In this document: one piece after another, positions 1 through 8,488 of the stretch
Layout: each line of letters starts with the position of its first letter
Numbering within the stretch: position 1 is the stretch's first letter
NCBI GenBank assembly: GCA_902761665.1
Contig: CACWLA010000003.1
Span: forward strand, 62,001 to 126,000
Origin: an uncultured Lachnospiraceae bacterium
Lineage (GTDB): Bacteria > Bacillota > Clostridia > Lachnospirales > Lachnospiraceae
Direction of reading: 5' to 3'
Length of the DNA stretch: 64,000 bases
The notes under the pieces: model-generated
Told to the model about the DNA's origin: nothing
Database searches by the model: none
Seen by the model: the letters and a program-made list of their open reading frames with translations, nothing else
Program-made: the position numbers and the translations under genes

Positions 1-1056
1 ACCTTCCTCGTGATCAGCTGCCCCTGCGCGATCGTGATCAGCGTGCCGCTCAGCTTCTTCGCGGGGCTCGGCGGCGCGGGCAGCCGCGGCATCCTCATCA
101 AGGGTGCGAACTACCTCGAAACGCTGGCCTCGGTCGGCACGGTCGCCTTTGACAAGACCGGGACGATCACGAAGGGGACCTTCGAGGTCACGGCGGTGCA
201 TCACAATACGCTCGACGAGAACAAACTGCTGGAACTCGCAGCGCACGCGGAGTGCCATTCCTCGCACCCGATCAGCCTGAGTCTGCAGAGGGCTTACGGG
301 AAGCCCGTGGACCCGGCGCGCGTTGCCGACGTGCAGGAGATCAGCGGGCACGGCATCACGGCGAAGGTAGACGGGAAAGCGGTCGCGGTCGGGAACGAAC
401 GGCTGATGAACCGTCTCGGCGTCCCTTCGGAGCACTGCCATTCGGCGGGGACGATCATCCACGTGGCCGTGGACGGCGCCTATGCCGGGCACTTCGTGAT
501 CGCGGACGAGGTCAAGGAACGTGCGAAAGAGGCGATGGAAGCACTTGCAAAGGCGGGCGTCGGACGGACGGTCATGCTGACCGGAGATATCGAAGCGGTT
601 GCGAAGAGCGTCGCGGAGGACGTCGGAATCAGTGAATACCGCGCGGAACTGCTGCCGCAGGATAAGGTCGCCTGCGTGGAGGAACTGCTGGCCGGAAGCA
701 CCGGCGGGAAGAAACTGGCCTTCGTCGGCGACGGCATCAACGACGCGCCGGTCCTTTCGCGGGCGGACATCGGGATCGCCATGGGCGCGCTCGGTTCGGA
801 CGCAGCCATCGAAGCGGCGGACGTCGTGCTGATGGACGACGATCCCGTGAAGATCGCAAAGGCGATCCGGATCGCCCGGAAATGCATCCGCATCGTCCGG
901 GAGAACATCGGCTTTGCCCTGGGTGTGAAGGCAGTCTGCCTGATCCTCAGCGCGCTCGGCCGTGCGGACATGTGGATCGCGATCCTTGCGGACGTCGGTG
1001 TCATGGTCCTGGCCGTGCTGAACGCCATCCGCTGCCTGTTCGTGAAGGACCTGTAA
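1..1056 (+). CDS. Heavy-metal P1B-type ATPase (Zn/Cd/Pb exporter type), 3' part
   Basis: Membrane ATPase that exports soft divalent metal ions. The gene is open at the window edge: the first codons read T-F-L-V-I-S-C-P-C, so only the metal-binding CPC helix onward is present. Visible in order are CPC, the phosphorylation loop DKTGT about 40 residues later, the nucleotide-domain HP motif of P1B pumps (SSHPIS), the MLTGD loop, the hinge GDGINDAP, and two closing transmembrane helices. CPC followed by VISVPLSFF resembles ZntA/CadA-type zinc/cadmium pumps more than copper pumps, which usually read CPCALGLATP; that assignment is inference. N-terminal metal-binding domains and four to six helices lie outside the window. 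A hairpin terminator follows about 40 bases after the stop. Confidence 0.93.
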   Translation, partial: TFLVISCPCAIVISVPLSFFAGLGGAGSRGILIKGANYLETLASVGTVAFDKTGTITKGTFEVTAVHHNTLDENKLLELAAHAECHSSHPISLSLQRAYGKPVDPARVADVQEISGHGITAKVDGKAVAVGNERLMNRLGVPSEHCHSAGTIIHVAVDGAYAGHFVIADEVKERAKEAMEALAKAGVGRTVMLTGDIEAVAKSVAEDVGISEYRAELLPQDKVACVEELLAGSTGGKKLAFVGDGINDAPVLSRADIGIAMGALGSDAAIEAADVVLMDDDPVKIAKAIRIARKCIRIVRENIGFALGVKAVCLILSALGRADMWIAILADVGVMVLAVLNAIRCLFVKDL

Positions 1057-1091
1057 GGGAACCTGCGCCGTCCGGCGGACGGAAAAGACGT

Positions 1092-1130
1092 TCTCCCCGC
1101 TTCATCGGCATGAGGCGGGGAGATTGATTT
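1092..1130 (+). terminator. Rho-independent-like terminator after the metal ATPase
   Basis: A perfect 9-bp stem, TCTCCCCGC at 1092-1100 and GCGGGGAGA at 1115-1123, closes a 14-base loop and is followed by a short T-rich stretch. Its right arm abuts the -35 box of the next promoter. Confidence 0.6.
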
Positions 1131-1152
1131 GACGGGGTTTCTGCGCTATAAT
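1124..1152 (+). promoter_or_regulatory. Sigma-A promoter for the GNAT-NUDIX pair
   Basis: TTGATT at 1124-1129, 17-base spacer, perfect TATAAT at 1147-1152. The gene start lies 37 bases further on. Confidence 0.7.
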
Positions 1153-1189
1153 TCACGCAGGAAGAAACTTTGAAGAGGAGGACGGAGCC

Positions 1190-1765
1190 GTGGTCATCCG
1201 GGATATCGAATTTACGTTAAAGGACGGCAGGACAGCCGTGCTTCACAGCCCGCGGGAAGAGGACGTCCCCGGCATGCTCGAATATCTTTACGTCAGCGCC
1301 GGGGAAACGGATTTCCTTCTGCGCTATCCGGAGGAGTGCGGAAAATATACCCCCGAGGCGGAGAAGGCCCTGTTTGAGCGCCTGAACGCATCCGAAACGG
1401 AAGCAATGCTGGCCTGCACTGTGGACGGAAGGATCGCCGGCAACTGCCAGATCACCTGGAACCGGCGGATCAAGACCGGGCACCGGGCGAACGTTGCCAT
1501 CGCGCTGCTTAAGGAATTCTGGGGACTCGGGATCGGGACCCGGATGTTTGAGGAAATGATCCGGATCGCCGAGGCCGACCCGGCCATCCTTCAGCTTGAA
1601 CTGGAATTCATCGAAGGAAACAGCCGCGCGCGGGCCCTGTACGAAAAGATGGGCTTCCGCATCACGGGCGTGAATCCGGACGCGATCCGCCTGAAGGACG
1701 GGTCGTTCCGGAACGAATATGTCATGATGAAAAAGATCGTACGGGGGCAGAAGGATGCGGACTGA
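1190..1765 (+). CDS. GNAT family N-acetyltransferase (RimI/SpeG-like)
   Basis: Predicted acetyl-CoA-dependent N-acetyltransferase of 191 residues. The acetyl-CoA pyrophosphate loop is seen as FWGLGIGTRMF at about residues 107-117, followed by the typical strand and helix ending in NSRARALYEKMGF near residues 146-158, the standard GNAT motif B. The target cannot be read from sequence; family members modify small molecules, peptides or ribosomal proteins. The start is GTG, chosen because AGGAGG at 1176-1181 sits eight bases upstream. It overlaps the following NUDIX gene by 11 bases, so the two are co-translated from the promoter at 1124-1152. Confidence 0.85.
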   Translation: MVIRDIEFTLKDGRTAVLHSPREEDVPGMLEYLYVSAGETDFLLRYPEECGKYTPEAEKALFERLNASETEAMLACTVDGRIAGNCQITWNRRIKTGHRANVAIALLKEFWGLGIGTRMFEEMIRIAEADPAILQLELEFIEGNSRARALYEKMGFRITGVNPDAIRLKDGSFRNEYVMMKKIVRGQKDAD

Positions 1766-2216
1766 AGACGAAAAAAGCGCCGTGAAGCGTGAAAAATCCT
1801 GCGGCGCGGTGGTCATCTGCACTGACGGAGAAGAAAGGCGCTATCTGCTGACCTGCTCGAAGAAAGGCGTCTGGGGATTTCCCAAGGGGCACATGGAGAA
1901 AGGCGAAACGGAGCACGATACCGCGCTTCGGGAGATCCGGGAAGAGACCGGCCTGAACGTTGCGTTCACGAACGGCTTCCGCAGGACGGACGCCTACATG
2001 ATCTTCCGGAAGGACGCGCCCGTGATCAACAAACTCGTGGTCTATTTCCTGGCGCATTATACGAATCAGACGCCGGTCCCGCAGGAAAGTGAAGTCTCCC
2101 GGATCGAACTGTTTGACTATGAAAGCGCCATGAAGCGCCTGACGTTCGACAGCGCACGGCGAATCCTGGCGGCCGCGGAACGCTTTCTGAAGCGCCAAGA
2201 GGGAAAGGAAGCCTGA
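1755..2216 (+). CDS. NUDIX hydrolase (Ap4A hydrolase-like)
   Basis: Hydrolase of 153 residues that would cleave a nucleoside diphosphate linked to another moiety. The complete NUDIX box lies at residues 45-67, beginning GHMEKGE and ending REIREETGL, with all consensus G, E, R and E positions. The preceding VWGFPKGH and the lack of other domains are typical of small diadenosine-polyphosphate or NDP-sugar hydrolases, but the substrate is inferred only from general resemblance. It overlaps the upstream GNAT gene by 11 bases. The convergent YolD-like gene ends 51 bases downstream, with no convincing terminator between them. Confidence 0.88.
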   Translation: MRTEDEKSAVKREKSCGAVVICTDGEERRYLLTCSKKGVWGFPKGHMEKGETEHDTALREIREETGLNVAFTNGFRRTDAYMIFRKDAPVINKLVVYFLAHYTNQTPVPQESEVSRIELFDYESAMKRLTFDSARRILAAAERFLKRQEGKEA

Positions 2217-2266
2217 GGGACGGCAGGAAGGCCGTGCCGCACAGTCCGCGGAAACGGTCTGCCGGC

Positions 2267-2503
2267 TCAGTGCCCGGAGGCGTTTTCCTCTTCGTTCATC
2301 GCCCGCGCGGTCTCGGCCATGATGGCTGCGGAAAAGCCGCGCAGGGCGTCGAAAGGCGCGAAGATCTTGGCCCGCTTTCCCGGGTCCATGACAGGATGAC
2401 GGATCCCGAAGGGGTCCGTTTTTTGATGCCTGGGACGGCCTTTCGCAAAGACGTCCCCGTACTTGAAACCGTCCGGCATGGGGGTGTTTCCGAGTCCGGC
2501 CAT
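2267..2503 (-). CDS. YolD-like small protein accompanying the Y-family polymerase
   Basis: A 78-residue protein lying 19 bases downstream of the Y-family polymerase gene. Its core, with MDPGKRAKIFAPFDALRGF at about residues 39-57 followed by a conserved A-x-x-ETAR helix, resembles the YolD-like family (D-R-A-A-Q-F-A/S-P-F-A-A-L-x-G-Y). Members of that family are commonly encoded beside UvrX/UmuC-type polymerases in Bacillota and are thought to act like UmuD in translesion synthesis. The assignment rests on motif and position; no function has been shown for this form. Confidence 0.7.
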   Translation of the reverse strand: MAGLGNTPMPDGFKYGDVFAKGRPRHQKTDPFGIRHPVMDPGKRAKIFAPFDALRGFSAAIMAETARAMNEEENASGH

Positions 2504-2522
2504 GATCTCTCCTTTCCGGCTG

Positions 2523-3920
2523 CTATGCCCGGTGGCCGCCGATCTGCATGCCGCGCTCGAGGGCGGTAGAACCTTCCAGAAGGTTCTTTCCCTTGAACAG
2601 CGCGCCCGGACCGAAGCGGCGGCGGACCTCCCCCATGGCCGCCTGGACCGCGGCCTCTTTCTCCAAGGCCGCGTAATCGGTAAACAGACTTAACTGGACC
2701 GCGCCGTTTTCCGAAACCGTGCGGTCCGCGCAGACACCGAGCCGCCGGAAGAGAAGCCGCGGGTCGGCCTTTTTGTCGAAAGAGGCGAGCAGTGCACGGC
2801 CGACTGTCACGGAGGAATTCGTCTCCTCCGTCAGGCGGACGGTCCCGTTCGCATGCTTCGGATGCAGGCGCCCGTAAAAATCAACGACCACCTGCCCTTC
2901 GTACTGCGGGCAGACTTCGAGGCTCCGCCAGTCGTAGCTGACCCACCAGGTATAGATCCCGGAAAGGAGCTGCCGGCGGAACATGCGCGCGCAGAGTTCG
3001 TCCGTCATCTCGCCGAGAACGAGCCTGGCCTCGTCAAAGCGGTAGGCCCGCGGGAGGACCTGGCCTGAGGAAAGGCTGTGCGCTTCGCTCTTGTAGGACT
3101 TAATGTCCCGCATCGTGACCGGCTCGATGCCCCAGGCGTGGTCGATCAGGATCTCGCCGTCGACGCCGAACTGCTTATAGAAAAACTCCTCGTCCCAGAG
3201 GCTGCGCCTCGCAACGTCGCCCATGGTCAGCATGTGCGCGTTCATGAGACGCCTCGCCTTGCCCGGGCCGATCTGCCAGAAATCGGTGAGCGGCCGGTGG
3301 TCCCAGAGGAGAAACTTGTACGAGTCTTCGTTTAATTCCGCGATGCGGACGCCGTCCCTGTCGGCTGGCCGCTTCTTGGCTACGATGTCCATCGCGACCT
3401 TGGCGAGATAAAGGTTGGTGCCGATGCCGACGGTCGCGGTGATCCCGGTGGTCCGGAGGACGTCGCGGATCATGGTCATGGCCATGACGTGCGCCGGGTG
3501 GACGCCGGTCCTTTCGGCCTCCTCCCGGTAGAAATGCAGATAGGGCGTGCAGTCGATGAAGCACTCATCGATCGAGTAGATGTGCACGTCTTCCGGCGCG
3601 GCATAGCGCAGGTAAACAGAGTAGATCTGCACCGAGATCCGCTCATATTCGGCCATGCGCGGCCGCGCGATAATATAATCCACCTTCGTCCGGTGGGTCT
3701 CTTCGTATTTGCGTATGGCTCTTCTGGCTTCGAAGAGGCGGGGGCGTGACGGTACGCCGATGGCCTTTAAGGGCGGCGAGACCGCGAGGCAGATGGTCTG
3801 CTCGGAACGGCTCTCGTCCGCCACCAGAAGATTGGTCGTTAAAGGGTCCAGCCCCCGGAAAACGCATTCCACGGAGGCGTAATAGGACTTAAGATCGATG
3901 CAGATATAGACGTTCTCCAT
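2523..3920 (-). CDS. Y-family DNA polymerase (UmuC/UvrX/DinB-like)
   Basis: Error-prone translesion DNA polymerase, 465 residues. The N-terminal IDLKSYYASVEC carries the first metal-binding aspartate and the steric-gate region, and SIDECFIDCTPYL near residues 117-129 carries the catalytic DE pair; palm, fingers, helix-hairpin (IGPGKARRL) and little-finger regions follow. D-L-K-S instead of D-x-N-A is typical of the plasmid, phage and ImpB/MucB-like clostridial forms rather than housekeeping DinB. It lies in a leftward run with a LexA-like repressor and an SRAP protein, so damage induction is likely. The first ATG is used; upstream DNA holds no clear competing start. Confidence 0.93.
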   Translation of the reverse strand: MENVYICIDLKSYYASVECVFRGLDPLTTNLLVADESRSEQTICLAVSPPLKAIGVPSRPRLFEARRAIRKYEETHRTKVDYIIARPRMAEYERISVQIYSVYLRYAAPEDVHIYSIDECFIDCTPYLHFYREEAERTGVHPAHVMAMTMIRDVLRTTGITATVGIGTNLYLAKVAMDIVAKKRPADRDGVRIAELNEDSYKFLLWDHRPLTDFWQIGPGKARRLMNAHMLTMGDVARRSLWDEEFFYKQFGVDGEILIDHAWGIEPVTMRDIKSYKSEAHSLSSGQVLPRAYRFDEARLVLGEMTDELCARMFRRQLLSGIYTWWVSYDWRSLEVCPQYEGQVVVDFYGRLHPKHANGTVRLTEETNSSVTVGRALLASFDKKADPRLLFRRLGVCADRTVSENGAVQLSLFTDYAALEKEAAVQAAMGEVRRRFGPGALFKGKNLLEGSTALERGMQIGGHRA

Positions 3921-4011
3921 ATGCTCATCATCCCGTACCCCCGTCGGATGCTCCCTGTATTCATGCCGCTGCAGAAGCGCGGCGTCTGCCCGCGCCCCGA
4001 CGGCTCGTATT

Positions 4012-4326
4012 TCATTCCGCGTCTTCCTCCAGCGCTTCCAGCAGGAAACTGACCGGCCGGAAGCCGTCGTTGCAGGAGATCATGGCGGACTTTTCGTTCT
4101 TCATCCAGCCGCCGTAGAAATTCCCGCCGCCGTGGGCGAGCGTCATGACAAAGGGAGAGACCGTCTCCCAGGCACTTTCGCAGAAGCCCTCTGGCCTTTC
4201 CCAGCCGTTTGCCGTAAAGACCATGCCTTCCTTCATGTCACAGGCGTGCTCGATGGGATTTTCGTAGCGCGCCATCAGGTCTCTGTATTCGGATATTCTC
4301 ATGACCGTGATCCGGACTTTTTTCAT
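4012..4326 (-). CDS. TIGR04076 family protein
   Basis: A 104-residue protein beginning KKVRITVMRISEYRDL, with a central CDMKEGMVF and GFCESAW and a C-terminal SCNDGFRPVSFLLE. These match the TIGR04076 family, small cysteine-containing proteins of anaerobes with no assigned function. Three conserved cysteines (in CDMKEG, GFCESAW and SCNDGFRP) could bind metal, which is inference. It sits between the SRAP and polymerase genes on the same strand, 54 bases after SRAP and 91 bases before the polymerase, so it may be co-transcribed with the DNA-damage genes, an unusual neighbourhood for the family. The ribosome binding site AAAGGAG lies just upstream of the ATG. Confidence 0.75.
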   Translation of the reverse strand: MKKVRITVMRISEYRDLMARYENPIEHACDMKEGMVFTANGWERPEGFCESAWETVSPFVMTLAHGGGNFYGGWMKNEKSAMISCNDGFRPVSFLLEALEEDAE

Positions 4327-4380
4327 TGTTTTTCTCCTTTAGCCGCGCGGGGCCTGCCGGGTCTTCCGGCAGCAGCCGCC

Positions 4381-4998
4381 TCAGTTTCCTTCTGCGGCGA
4401 TCCTTTCGCATGACATCGCGCCGAGAGCGGCGCCAAGCATCTCCTCCGGACGCGCGTCCGGCCGAATCCACTCGTTCACCAGGGCGCCCGGCAGGATGAG
4501 CGGCATGCGGTCGTGGATGAAGCGGATGCTCTCGTCCGCCTCCCGGGTAAGGACCACGAAGACCGGCAGCCCTTCCTCGATCCGGTAGAGCCCGGCGAGC
4601 CAGGTGACGCTTTCGCCTTCCGGCTGGATCAGGAATTTGTTCCCGGTCTTCTTCCGGCCGCCGTCGCCCACAAGGTGCTCCCACTCATAGTACCACGAGG
4701 CGGGAATCACGCAGCGGCGCCCTGCCCAGGCGTCCTTAAACAGCGGCTTTTCCGCCGCGGACTCGACGCGGGCGTTGATGAGGAGCGACTTTGCCGAAAA
4801 GCCCCATTTCATGGGGAATACGGCCCGCTCGCCCTTCCGGTTCGGGGCGATCACCGGCGCCACGTCGGCCGGGCGGATCTCGCCGCAGGTCTTCACGGCG
4901 CCCGTCTTATGCCAGCGCGAAACGAGCGGGGAACGGTTCATTTCTTCGACGATCGGCCTAAGCTCCGGAGAGAGGTCGGCATAGTAGCGGCAGCACAT
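4381..4998 (-). CDS. SRAP family abasic-site sensor (YedK/HMCES-like)
   Basis: Sensor that forms a thiazolidine cross-link with abasic sites in single-stranded DNA through its N-terminal cysteine. The start was set at the ATG at 4998, not the GTG four codons upstream, because the mature protein must begin with Cys2 (M-C-C-R-Y-Y) and GAGGTG lies just before it. Other family residues are visible: INARVES around residues 74-80 (Asn75, Glu79), WYYEWEH with Glu105, and His162 in HDRMPLIL. Length is 205 residues. It starts 8 bases after the S24 repressor stop, so the two form one transcript; a LexA-like repressor controlling an SRAP gene makes functional sense. Confidence 0.92.
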   Translation of the reverse strand: MCCRYYADLSPELRPIVEEMNRSPLVSRWHKTGAVKTCGEIRPADVAPVIAPNRKGERAVFPMKWGFSAKSLLINARVESAAEKPLFKDAWAGRRCVIPASWYYEWEHLVGDGGRKKTGNKFLIQPEGESVTWLAGLYRIEEGLPVFVVLTREADESIRFIHDRMPLILPGALVNEWIRPDARPEEMLGAALGAMSCERIAAEGN

Positions 4999-5006
4999 GG
5001 TGCACC

Positions 5007-5822
5007 TCACTCCCGGGCGGCAAGATACCGCTCTGCTTCCGCCGGCGGGACGATCCGCCGCGGATCCAGCCGCCCCATCACGCGCCCGATCAGGAAGACC
5101 GGCGTGCTTTCGTCGAAGTGTAGGGGCGGATAGGCCGGATTCAGGGAATGCAGGCCGTCCTTTTCGTAGACCTTGATGTAGGTCTCGTTGCCGGCGATGA
5201 AGGCGCCGATCTCGCCGTACTGCAGGGCCGGCGCGTCGGGAATGCGGGAAACGAGGACCATGTCGCCGCTCTTAAAGGCGGGTTCCATGCTCTCGCCGCT
5301 CACGGAAAAGACACAGCCGGCCTTTTCGGTCTCGGGTGAATCATACAGCCAGATGGGCGTTCCGGCTTCCTCAAATTCCGTGGGGTCGCCGACGCCGGCG
5401 GCAAGGGGCCGGTCGAAATGGATGAGCCGGCGGATGGGCGGAAGAGGTTCTGAGTCCGGTGCTTCCTGCCCGCCCTGCGCATCCAGAAGGGCATCCACCA
5501 GCTGCTCCACGGCAGCTCTGTGGCCCGCATTCAGGAGGCGGCAGCGTCCGATGAAGCGCTGCTCGTCGGCCGAAACGTCCCCGGCAGGGATCTGCGCGCC
5601 GAAAAGCTCCGGCAGCGTCACGTTCAGCGCGCGGCAGAGCGCCGGCAGCAGGTTCAGATCCGGGCGGCTTCGCCCGTTTTCCCAGTTGCTGACGGCATTG
5701 GCCGTTACGCCGAGCCTTGCGGCGAGAACCTTCTGTTCCATGCCGAGCCGCTCCCGGAGAGAGCGGATGCGTCCGCAGACTGCCGGCAGTCCGGCTTCGC
5801 TTTCCATTTTCCGTCTGGGCAT
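5007..5822 (-). CDS. LexA-like XRE/S24 self-cleaving repressor
   Basis: Transcription repressor of 271 residues combining an XRE/Cro helix-turn-helix (about residues 16-70, with ARLGVTANAVSNWENGRSRP) and a C-terminal S24 serine protease. The serine is Ser178 in SGESMEP, the lysine is Lys217 in YIKVYE, and a likely autocleavage site is Ala142-Gly143 in LAAGVG. As with phage CI or ImmA/LexA-type repressors, RecA-stimulated self-cleavage would lift repression after DNA damage. The start at 5822 is preferred over an in-frame codon 16 residues upstream because AGAAGG sits seven bases before it. It heads the leftward damage-response run and probably autoregulates from the adjacent promoter. Confidence 0.88.
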   Translation of the reverse strand: MPRRKMESEAGLPAVCGRIRSLRERLGMEQKVLAARLGVTANAVSNWENGRSRPDLNLLPALCRALNVTLPELFGAQIPAGDVSADEQRFIGRCRLLNAGHRAAVEQLVDALLDAQGGQEAPDSEPLPPIRRLIHFDRPLAAGVGDPTEFEEAGTPIWLYDSPETEKAGCVFSVSGESMEPAFKSGDMVLVSRIPDAPALQYGEIGAFIAGNETYIKVYEKDGLHSLNPAYPPLHFDESTPVFLIGRVMGRLDPRRIVPPAEAERYLAARE

Positions 5823-5860
5823 GAGGCACCTTCTTTCCGCGGAGATCCTTCCGCAGATCA

Positions 5861-5889
5861 AACATAACACAAATAAATGCGTTTGTAAA
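5861..5889 (-). promoter_or_regulatory. Sigma-A promoter of the S24 repressor operon
   Basis: On the minus strand, TTTACA (complement of 5884-5889), 17-base spacer, TATGTT (complement of 5861-5866). Two related direct elements on the plus strand, AAATAAATGCG at 5871-5881 and ATAAATATGCG near 5902-5912, flank the -35 and could be repressor sites. No full CGAAC-N4-GTTCG LexA box was seen. Confidence 0.6.
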
Positions 5890-5965
5890 GATAAAAATAC
5901 ATAAATATGCGAACGCGGAGGAGCTGCGGAAGCAAAAAAACTGCCGCATCCGCCGGAAAATGCGC

Positions 5966-6002
5966 TATAATCAGAACAGAAGAAAGGCGCCCTGCGGGCG
6001 CC
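5966..6002 (+). promoter_or_regulatory. -10 box and 5' leader hairpin before the PPOX gene
   Basis: Perfect TATAAT at 5966-5971 with no good -35. It is followed by a compact hairpin, GGCGCCC at 5986-5992 and GGGCGCC at 5996-6002, lying between promoter and ribosome binding site (AGGAGG at 6030-6035). Confidence 0.45.
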
Positions 6003-6043
6003 GGATCAGGTGCGCCAGAAAGGATCAGCAGGAGGAACGAAAC

Positions 6044-6448
6044 ATGGCAGAAGGCATTGAAAGAGTATGTGAATTTTTGGATGAGGCAGGGACCTACTAT
6101 CTGGCGACGGCGGACGGCGACCAGCCGCGCGTGCGTCCCTTCGGTACGGCGCTGCTGATGAACGGCCGGCTTTACATCCAGACCGGGAAGGTGAAAGCGG
6201 TCTCGAAGCAGATCGCGGCGAACCCGAAAGTGGAGATCTGCGCCTTCAAGGACGGAAAATGGCTCCGCATCGCCGGCGAACTCGCCGAAGATGACGACCG
6301 CGCGGTGAAGGAAGCCATGCTGGAAAAGATGCCGGCCCTGAAGGGGATGTACAGCCCGGACGACGGCAACATGCAGATGCTGTACTTTAAGAACGCGGAG
6401 GCGGTTTTCAGTTCCTTCACGGCGGCGCCGGAAACGGTCCGCTTCTGA
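6044..6448 (+). CDS. Pyridoxamine 5'-phosphate oxidase-fold protein
   Basis: Small split-barrel protein of 134 residues, probably binding FMN or another flavin. The segment TYYLATADGDQPRVRPFGTA near residues 16-35 is the hallmark strand pair of the PPOX-like family, and the rest (LYIQTGKVKAVSKQI, VEICAFKDGKWLRIAGE) follows the usual order. Such proteins in clostridia are annotated as pyridoxamine oxidase-like or general flavin reductases; the true substrate is unknown and a role in B6 synthesis is unlikely at this length. The start at 6044 is set by AGGAGG eight bases upstream; earlier in-frame codons would run through the leader hairpin. Confidence 0.85.
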   Translation: MAEGIERVCEFLDEAGTYYLATADGDQPRVRPFGTALLMNGRLYIQTGKVKAVSKQIAANPKVEICAFKDGKWLRIAGELAEDDDRAVKEAMLEKMPALKGMYSPDDGNMQMLYFKNAEAVFSSFTAAPETVRF

Positions 6449-6514
6449 GGAGAGGGAAATTTCGCAGCGCATGCGGACGGTGCCGCAGCGCGTTCCGGCG
6501 GGACGGGTTTCCCG

Positions 6515-6550
6515 CAAAAAACAGGGCCGCCCGGCAGGGGCGGCCTTTGT
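6515..6550. terminator. Bidirectional terminator between PPOX and channel genes
   Basis: Stem GGCCGCCC (6525-6532) with GGGCGGCC (6538-6545), a 5-base loop, a run of A before and TTTGT after, so it can serve both convergent genes. Confidence 0.7.
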
Positions 6551-6573
6551 CATGTCATTTTTCCGCGGACATC

Positions 6574-8427
6574 TTATTTTTCGCCGAGAACGATCAGGCA
6601 GTCTTCGTCCGAAAGATCCAGGGTCTCGTCCAGCCCGAGGTCAAAGCGGCTTTGCCCCCCGGCGTCCAGCAGTCCCATGAGGATGTAGCCCTGCCGGAGC
6701 ATGGTGCGGCGAAGCCCGCGGACCGTGTGCCGGCCCGTAAGGCCCAGGAGTCCCGCGTTCTTCAGATACAGCTCGTTCCCCCGGTTGGACAGGATCTCGC
6801 GGAAGACGCCGATCAGCCCGGGGCTTTCGGCGAGCTGCGCCACGATCAGGGATGACATGCTCGAGGAAACGAGGAAGTCGGTGTGGTCGCCGCGGCCTGC
6901 GAGTTTCTGGTTGCGTTCGAGGCGCATCTCCACCGTGATGTTGAAGGAAAGGCTGGAGCGAACGCGGATGTCACGCAGGTTCAGCAGCAGGAAGACCGCT
7001 TCCATGTCGGCTTCTTCGGGATCCTTCTCGTGATCGCCCAGAATGACGATATGCCCGGCGAGGCGGGCAAGGCGGTCCAGGACCTCTTCCGCATGGGGAT
7101 CCTCCGCGATGGCTTCGATCCGGGTCCCGCGCGCAAAGGCGGCTGCGGCCGCCTTTTCCGGCACGCCGCCACCGTAAAGCGGCGAAACGAGGAAGACGCG
7201 GGTCACGTTTTCAGGCAGCTCGGAAAGGATGACCGGCAGCATCTCGTTGCAGCCGATGATGACGGCCTCGGTGGGGGCTTCGGCCGCGTCGCCGGTAAGG
7301 GCGGGCTCATCCGGAAGCGCCGGCGCTTCGGCGTCCAGCTTCGCGGAGTCGCTTCTTTCCGAAAAGACCAGGATCTCGTCCGAAGCTTCGACGACGGTAT
7401 CTGCGGGCGGCGCCATGACGACGCTGCCGTTCCGGCCGATCCCGACCGGCACCGCGTCCCTGAGGCGGAGCGAGAGCTCTTCGAAGCTCAGGCCGGCCGC
7501 GTCTTTGGCTTCGATCAGGTAGAATTCCGAACCCTCGAAATTGAAGATCTCGCGGAAAGTCTCCGAGAGGCCGGTCTGCGTGCAGGAGTGCGCGATCATC
7601 TTGGCGAGGATGGCGTTCGTCTGCAGGGTCGAGATGTTGTTGGCTTCGGCAAGTGACGGCGGGAAGCGGTATTCGTTCCGGGAAATGATGGCGTTTACGG
7701 CGATCTGCGGCACGCCCTTTTCCTCCAGAAGGGCGGAAACGGCGAGCACGGCCTTCATGGTCGTGATGTCATCGGTCGGGCTGACGATGACGGTCCGGCA
7801 GGTCTCGACGGAGCATTTTTCCAGCGAGGCCGGATCTGTGATGTCCGCGGTCCGGCAGACAATGCGGAAATTCTTCGGCACGTCCAGGTTCTCGCGGATG
7901 TTGTCCTCCATCTCCACGCGGTCCATGTCCTCGGCCACGACCACGCAGGCCGGCTCGTCCGCAGCGGCGAGGATCAGCTGCTGCAGGAGGGTGTATTCGC
8001 CGGGGTAGAAGCCGAGCACGACGATGTGGCCTTCCTCAAGGACGAGGGAATTGCCGCGCTTTAAGCTGTCGATTTTTTCCTCGATCGCACTCGTGATGAT
8101 ACCGATCAGCACGCTGGTGAAGAGGACGCCCGCGATCGCGGTCACGCTCATGACGATGAGATAGCCGGGGCTGCCGTCCTCGAACGAGGGCATCCAGGCG
8201 TTGATGACCGTGGCGATGCTGTCCCAGATGACCGCGCCGCCCTCACCTTCGTCACTGAAGCCGCAGACGATGATCACGATGCCCATGAGGACGGCGATCA
8301 GGATCGAGGCGATGATCAGGATGCGGATGAGGCCGAGAGAGCCGCGGGTCATGCGGTTGTCGAACCAGTACTGGAAGCGCTTCTTCAGGGGAAAGCCTTT
8401 CCGGGCGGTCTTGCTGTCTTTTTTCAT
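6574..8427 (-). CDS. CASTOR/POLLUX-related ion channel with RCK/TrkA-N domains
   Basis: Membrane protein of 617 residues. It has a basic N-terminus, hydrophobic segments at about residues 31-56 and 87-112, then two tandem Rossmann-type RCK regions beginning near HIVVLGFYPGEY (about 134-145) and EAVIIGCNEMLP (about 392-403). This order, two helices flanking a pore-like segment followed by long cytoplasmic RCK domains, is that of plant CASTOR/POLLUX and bacterial relatives. The canonical potassium filter TVGYG is not visible, as is usual in the family. Ion selectivity is not readable; potassium or calcium-linked conductance is inference. It is a single gene with a terminator just downstream. 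Confidence 0.82.
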   Translation of the reverse strand: MKKDSKTARKGFPLKKRFQYWFDNRMTRGSLGLIRILIIASILIAVLMGIVIIVCGFSDEGEGGAVIWDSIATVINAWMPSFEDGSPGYLIVMSVTAIAGVLFTSVLIGIITSAIEEKIDSLKRGNSLVLEEGHIVVLGFYPGEYTLLQQLILAAADEPACVVVAEDMDRVEMEDNIRENLDVPKNFRIVCRTADITDPASLEKCSVETCRTVIVSPTDDITTMKAVLAVSALLEEKGVPQIAVNAIISRNEYRFPPSLAEANNISTLQTNAILAKMIAHSCTQTGLSETFREIFNFEGSEFYLIEAKDAAGLSFEELSLRLRDAVPVGIGRNGSVVMAPPADTVVEASDEILVFSERSDSAKLDAEAPALPDEPALTGDAAEAPTEAVIIGCNEMLPVILSELPENVTRVFLVSPLYGGGVPEKAAAAAFARGTRIEAIAEDPHAEEVLDRLARLAGHIVILGDHEKDPEEADMEAVFLLLNLRDIRVRSSLSFNITVEMRLERNQKLAGRGDHTDFLVSSSMSSLIVAQLAESPGLIGVFREILSNRGNELYLKNAGLLGLTGRHTVRGLRRTMLRQGYILMGLLDAGGQSRFDLGLDETLDLSDEDCLIVLGEK

Positions 8428-8488
8428 GGTGATTCTCCTTTGAATGGTGCGGGAGGACGGATCATGCCGCGGCGGACAGCCCTGCGGC

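Noticed and set aside
1129..1152. TTGACG as -35 for the GNAT promoter
   Set aside because: Its spacing to TATAAT is only 12 bases; TTGATT five bases earlier gives 17.
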